A stretch of 8,448 nt of DNA, from assembly GCA_043826085.1 (NCBI GenBank), contig JBDRQW010000080.1, forward strand, positions 1-8,448. Direction: 5' to 3'. The stretch is from CAXBYZ01 sp043826085. Lineage in GTDB: Bacteria > Patescibacteriota > Microgenomatia > UBA1400 > CG1-02-47-37. Numbering within the stretch: position 1 is the first letter of the stretch; each line of letters starts with the position of its first letter. Positions 5,726-8,448 of the stretch are shown in pieces. The translations under genes were made by a program, and so were the position numbers. The notes under the pieces were generated by a model. That model searched no databases, was not told the DNA's origin, and saw only the letters and a list, made by a program, of their open reading frames with translations.

Positions 5726-5948
5726 GTTTTTTATATAACTCACTTCGACTTGGTGGTTGCACTCCAGAAAGGTTAAGAGAACCAGCAAGTTTTAATATTG
5801 AGCTTGATTCATCTGTAGAACTAGATTTAATTCTCTTTGTTAGACCCTCTCTCATTAACTGGCTCAAACTAGTTTTTTGGCTAATTGCATAATATTTAGC
5901 CTCCTCCACTAAATAATCTGGTAAAGTGACCGTTGTTCTAGTTAACAT
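5700..5948 (-). CDS. Ribbon-helix-helix antitoxin, VapB-like
   Basis: An 82-residue protein with an N-terminal ribbon-helix-helix fold: strand RTTVTLP (4-10), helix DYLVEEAKYYAIS (11-23), and helix SLSQLMREGLTKRI (27-40). The C-terminal half, Ser-rich then SGVQPPSRSELYKKHVKQK, is likely the toxin-binding tail. RHH dimers bind palindromic operators; an 8-bp dyad lies in its own promoter (5951-5974). The gene overlaps the PIN toxin by 26 nt. Its ATG is only 6 nt from the -10 box, so translation is probably leaderless. Assignment to antitoxin rests on fold, order and neighbour; the exact subfamily is not clear. Confidence 0.83.
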   Translation of the reverse strand: MLTRTTVTLPDYLVEEAKYYAISQKTSLSQLMREGLTKRIKSSSTDESSSILKLAGSLNLSGVQPPSRSELYKKHVKQKTGI

Positions 5949-5950
5949 AT

Positions 5951-5983
5951 ATACATAATAACATACTTATGTATCTATGTCAA
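5951..5983 (-). promoter_or_regulatory. RHH/PIN promoter with overlapping operator dyad
   Basis: The best promoter in the window. On the minus strand it has -35 TTGACA (5978-5983), a 17-nt spacer, and -10 TATTAT (5955-5960), with exactly 6 nt to the ATG at 5948. A perfect inverted repeat, ATACATAA (5951-5958) and TTATGTAT (5967-5974), overlaps the -10 and spacer; inside it is a second dyad, ACATA-CT-TATGT (5961-5972). This is where an autoregulating RHH antitoxin would block RNA polymerase. The -35 directly abuts the stop codon of the upstream GT-C-like gene. Confidence 0.7.
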
Positions 5984-7549
5984 CTATTTTAACTTAAATA
6001 TTACCCCAAATTGATCTTCTTGGACTATCTCAAATCTCTCATCCACTAAAGCTTGATCAAGTAAAGCCGAAAAATAATTTTTACCAATATATCCATAATT
6101 AACTTTAAACACTTCTTTTAAAACTGTATAAGGATCTTTTGTTTGGCCAAATGCTACTGCTCGATAAAGTTTATAAACCTCTTGATTTTTATGCCACATA
6201 TAAACCGGATCCATAGTTACAAAGTAGTCATTCTTTGGATTAATTCCAATAAAGTACTGCGAATCAGACCAATTAGCGTGGAAAATCAACTCACCCTCAG
6301 GCACATTTTGTTTTAACCACTCTCCCATATTTTCATAATGTTTATTGATTATAGTTATACCCCGAGCCGTAGCCACAATCTTAGAAAAACTGCTAAATAA
6401 CAACCAAAAAACCAAAATCACCCCAGTTATCATAATTAAATTAATCGCTCTTTCAATTTTCTTCAAAAACTTTTTAAAGCCATCACTTTTCTGCCAATCA
6501 CTGATAAACATTCCTAAGGTTAAAATCAAAAATGGGTAACCATGACTAACATATCTTTGTGACATCATTCCTAAAACAATAAAAATACTAGACAACAAAA
6601 ACATTATCTGAGTGCTTTGCTTAGTTTTTGGTCTTTCCACTAAAACCACTAATACTATAAACAACAAACCCAAAACCATCACCGGATAGTTATTAAGGTA
6701 TTCTAGGGTAGTCATTGGAAAAAACTCAGCCCCCAGTTCAAGAACTCCCCATCGAGCCGCAAAAAAAGGCACTAAGATACCATTTAAATAAAAATAAAAG
6801 AAGTTATTGGGTAAATTGGGATGTAATATAAAACCACCTAAAACCCCTGCCATGGTTATAAACACTCCTCGCCAATTTGCCTTTTGTTTAAATATCCAGC
6901 GGAATAAAGAAATAATTATGCCATAACCAATTACCAGGGGAGCTGTAATATGCATCATCGAGTAAACCAAAGAACTCCAAAAAATACCCTTATTCTTTTT
7001 TTGAATCAAAAAATGAACTACCCATAAACCCAAGGTAATTCCCAACACCATTGGCCTGGGCCTAGATAAGGTTTGTATAAAATGACCGGACAAAAAAGGA
7101 GCCAAACCTACCAAGATTAAACCCGCACCAGTAACATAGTAGCTGGCAATTATCACTAAACTACTGTAAAACACTCCGGAAAACACAAAAGCCGCCCATT
7201 TAGCCCCTACAAAAATATTACTAAAACCGGTGAAAGGGACTAAAAGCAAGTGATACAACCAATCTTTGTTGGAAAACTTATCTGCAAAATAAGAAAATCG
7301 AGCCTGAGGTAAAGTCTTTAAAAAACCGTTATTTCTAAACATCTCGGCCAGTCTGATATGGTAGTAGCCGTCTGCCCCCCAAATACTTGGAGTTAACCAT
7401 TGAACTATTAACAATCCCAACAATCCCAATCCAATTACAAAAATAAGCAACCGAAAAGGTGACTCCTTAACAGGAGACCCGGCCAACGGCCGAGTCGGGA
7501 CAGCGAAGCTGGAAGAAGTCACCTTATTGGATAATATTTTCTTCTTCAT
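5984..7549 (-). CDS. Multi-pass membrane protein, GT-C glycosyltransferase-like
   Basis: A 521-residue protein of no family I can name with certainty. About ten hydrophobic segments are visible (roughly 33-51, 112-133, 141-160, 167-183, 195-217, 229-242, 289-305, 315-330, 338-350, 368-388), followed by a soluble C-terminal domain from about 390. After the first segment comes WGADGYYHIRLAEMF (57-71), reminiscent of the acidic DPYFxYR-type motif in the first outer loop of STT3/PglB-like GT-C enzymes. HANWSDSQYF (424-433) in the soluble part faintly recalls their WWDYG region. A lipid-linked sugar transfer role at the membrane is thus a guess. Residues 9-31, in the tail before the first membrane segment, are encoded by a palindromic element. 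It overlaps the VanW gene by 4 nt (ATGA), with AGAGGAG right before the ATG. Confidence 0.6.
   Translation of the reverse strand: MKKKILSNKVTSSSFAVPTRPLAGSPVKESPFRLLIFVIGLGLLGLLIVQWLTPSIWGADGYYHIRLAEMFRNNGFLKTLPQARFSYFADKFSNKDWLYHLLLVPFTGFSNIFVGAKWAAFVFSGVFYSSLVIIASYYVTGAGLILVGLAPFLSGHFIQTLSRPRPMVLGITLGLWVVHFLIQKKNKGIFWSSLVYSMMHITAPLVIGYGIIISLFRWIFKQKANWRGVFITMAGVLGGFILHPNLPNNFFYFYLNGILVPFFAARWGVLELGAEFFPMTTLEYLNNYPVMVLGLLFIVLVVLVERPKTKQSTQIMFLLSSIFIVLGMMSQRYVSHGYPFLILTLGMFISDWQKSDGFKKFLKKIERAINLIMITGVILVFWLLFSSFSKIVATARGITIINKHYENMGEWLKQNVPEGELIFHANWSDSQYFIGINPKNDYFVTMDPVYMWHKNQEVYKLYRAVAFGQTKDPYTVLKEVFKVNYGYIGKNYFSALLDQALVDERFEIVQEDQFGVIFKLK
7456..7525 (-). repeat. In-frame palindromic element in the GT-C-like gene
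   Basis: A 70-bp unit with perfect 9-bp inverted repeats, AAGGTGACT (7456-7464) and AGTCACCTT (7517-7525). Inside are three small hairpins: CTCC-TTAACA-GGAG (7463-7474), CGGCC-AAC-GGCCG (7480-7492) and CAGC-GAA-GCTG (7501-7511). In the coding direction it begins TCCAATAAGGT, exactly as in valS, is read in the same frame (SNKV in both), and both copies then contain a TTCGCT segment. It encodes residues about 9-31 of the membrane protein, rich in Ser, Pro and Thr, a region where insertion should not disturb folding. Confidence 0.72.
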
Positions 7550-8448
7550 ACTCCTCTTAAATATACTGCTTGCCAGGGTCGGTAGCTTGAGTAAAAAGTT
7601 TTTTCTTGTAACACTTCACCATTACGAACCACTTTCCAGTCAAAGGCCGCCTTAGCTCCCCAAGCCGCCCAATCGATCTGTTTAACCATTCCGGGAGCTA
7701 GTGATGGCGTATCTTCATACAAGGGTTCCGGCGGCGGAGTTTGATCCCATAATCTGGCATTACTAATTATTGCCACCCTTCCATCACTGGTTCCATATAT
7801 CTCAAACTTTAAGTAGTTTGTAGAGATATTCACCGTCGCTTGAATCAAGATGTGGGCCGGGCTATCATTCATAAACTTTAAATCGGTACTGGGAGAGTAG
7901 ATAGTCGCATCAATTCCCACCGGCGAATCTTGTTCATAATAACTAACCCTATAAGCATGGGGATGTCTTTCTATAATCGGTAAACCCGCATCAAGTGCCG
8001 CCCTAAACATAGTGGTTGAATCCTGACAAACTCCGCCACCATCGCCAAGAACAGTTCTACCATCCTTTATGATATAAGCACTCTGATATCCGGTTGCCAT
8101 TGAAATATCTCCCACACTACTATTAAATGAAAAAATCTCCCCCGGCTTTACCAAAACCCCATTTAACTTATATGCCGTCAAAGCCACATTATGTTCCCTA
8201 GAAGGAATTGAGCCATGAAAAGTTGACTCACCTTTTCCCAGCAACTCACGAATTCCAAGATCATTAATCTCTTCAATCGACACCTCAGGTTTTGTTATAT
8301 CCATTACCAACTTGATTATAGTTTTATTACAATCTACCCCTGTTTCACACTCCAAATTTTCAAACTCAAATAATTTATTAATAATTTCACTTTGTGATTC
8401 CTCTTCATTAAGTTTAAGGCCATCAATCGCCGGCTTAAACTCAATCAC
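7546..8448 (-). CDS. VanW-family cell-envelope protein, N-terminus beyond window
   Basis: The visible 300 residues are the C-terminal part of a VanW-domain protein (YoaR-like). The frame is open at the window edge; the GTG at 8448 is probably an internal Val and the true start lies outside. PEVSIEEINDLGI (54-66) and the SREHNV region (83-88) lead into the VanW core: KPGEIFSFNSSVG (101-113), GGGVCQDSTTMFRAAL (137-152) with the conserved Cys141, and RHPHAYRVSYY (161-171). A C-terminal G5-like segment, from GMVKQIDWAAWG to YRPW (253-292), ends the protein. VanW proteins sit in vancomycin-resistance clusters but their biochemical role is not settled; cell-wall or peptidoglycan-associated function is likely. 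Coupled by a 4-nt overlap to the downstream membrane-protein gene. Nothing here indicates antibiotic resistance. Confidence 0.88.
   Translation of the reverse strand: MIEFKPAIDGLKLNEEESQSEIINKLFEFENLECETGVDCNKTIIKLVMDITKPEVSIEEINDLGIRELLGKGESTFHGSIPSREHNVALTAYKLNGVLVKPGEIFSFNSSVGDISMATGYQSAYIIKDGRTVLGDGGGVCQDSTTMFRAALDAGLPIIERHPHAYRVSYYEQDSPVGIDATIYSPSTDLKFMNDSPAHILIQATVNISTNYLKFEIYGTSDGRVAIISNARLWDQTPPPEPLYEDTPSLAPGMVKQIDWAAWGAKAAFDWKVVRNGEVLQEKTFYSSYRPWQAVYLRGV

Noticed and set aside
5726..5788. Longer PIN toxin start at 5788
   Set aside because: It would put 21 extra residues before the FDTN motif and overlap most of the antitoxin tail; ATG 5725 fits the family.
4803..6539. Plus-strand open frames at 4803-5114, 5704-5892 and 6345-6539
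   Set aside because: They oppose the PIN, RHH and membrane-protein genes and are low-complexity hydrophobic or cysteine-containing translations without domain signals.

Overview
This AT-rich window has compact genes and many 4-26 bp overlaps. It looks like a small-genome bacterium of the Candidate Phyla Radiation (Patescibacteria), perhaps a Microgenomates-like lineage. That placement is inferred from gene content and style (ruvCAB, VanW-family protein, HTH/PIN and RHH/PIN pairs, a modified ValS), not from a marker gene. TGA clearly ends several genes (ruvC, the two antitoxins, the VanW gene), so the code is standard and not the UGA-Gly code 25.

Layout. Positions 1-2210 (minus) hold valS, intact but cut by the window edge at its C-terminus. 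Positions 2211-2489 hold the divergent valS/ruvC promoters, several inverted repeats, and a duplicated copy of the first 15 codons of ruvC. Positions 2490-4594 (plus) hold ruvC-ruvA-ruvB, the Holliday-junction resolvase and branch-migration motor. The minus strand then carries two toxin-antitoxin-like pairs in tandem: HTH + PIN (4607-5253) and RHH + PIN (5300-5948). Upstream of these on the same strand is a translationally coupled pair: a VanW-family cell-envelope protein (7546-8448, cut by the window edge) and a multi-pass GT-C-like membrane protein (5984-7549). There are no rRNA, tRNA, CRISPR or transposase genes.

The most unusual content is a set of short palindromic elements of about 70 bp. 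Each has 9-11 bp terminal inverted repeats around internal hairpins. Two related copies lie in frame inside protein genes: valS, at the boundary between the catalytic and anticodon-binding domains, and the GT-C-like protein, in its N-terminal tail. They are read in the same orientation and frame, so both encode SNKV followed by a Ser/Phe/Ala stretch. A third, with different arms, lies directly after a duplicated 5' end of ruvC, so the working ruvC start is a second copy 140 bp downstream of what looks like the original start. Shorter forms lacking the internal hairpins lie nearby. The behaviour resembles Rickettsia palindromic elements, but the sequences are not ones I recognise.

A second pattern is promoter geometry. 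valS, the upstream ruvC start, ruvA and the RHH antitoxin each have a -10-like hexamer ending exactly 6 nt before the ATG, with no Shine-Dalgarno. This implies leaderless transcripts. The relocated ruvC start instead has GGAGG motifs.
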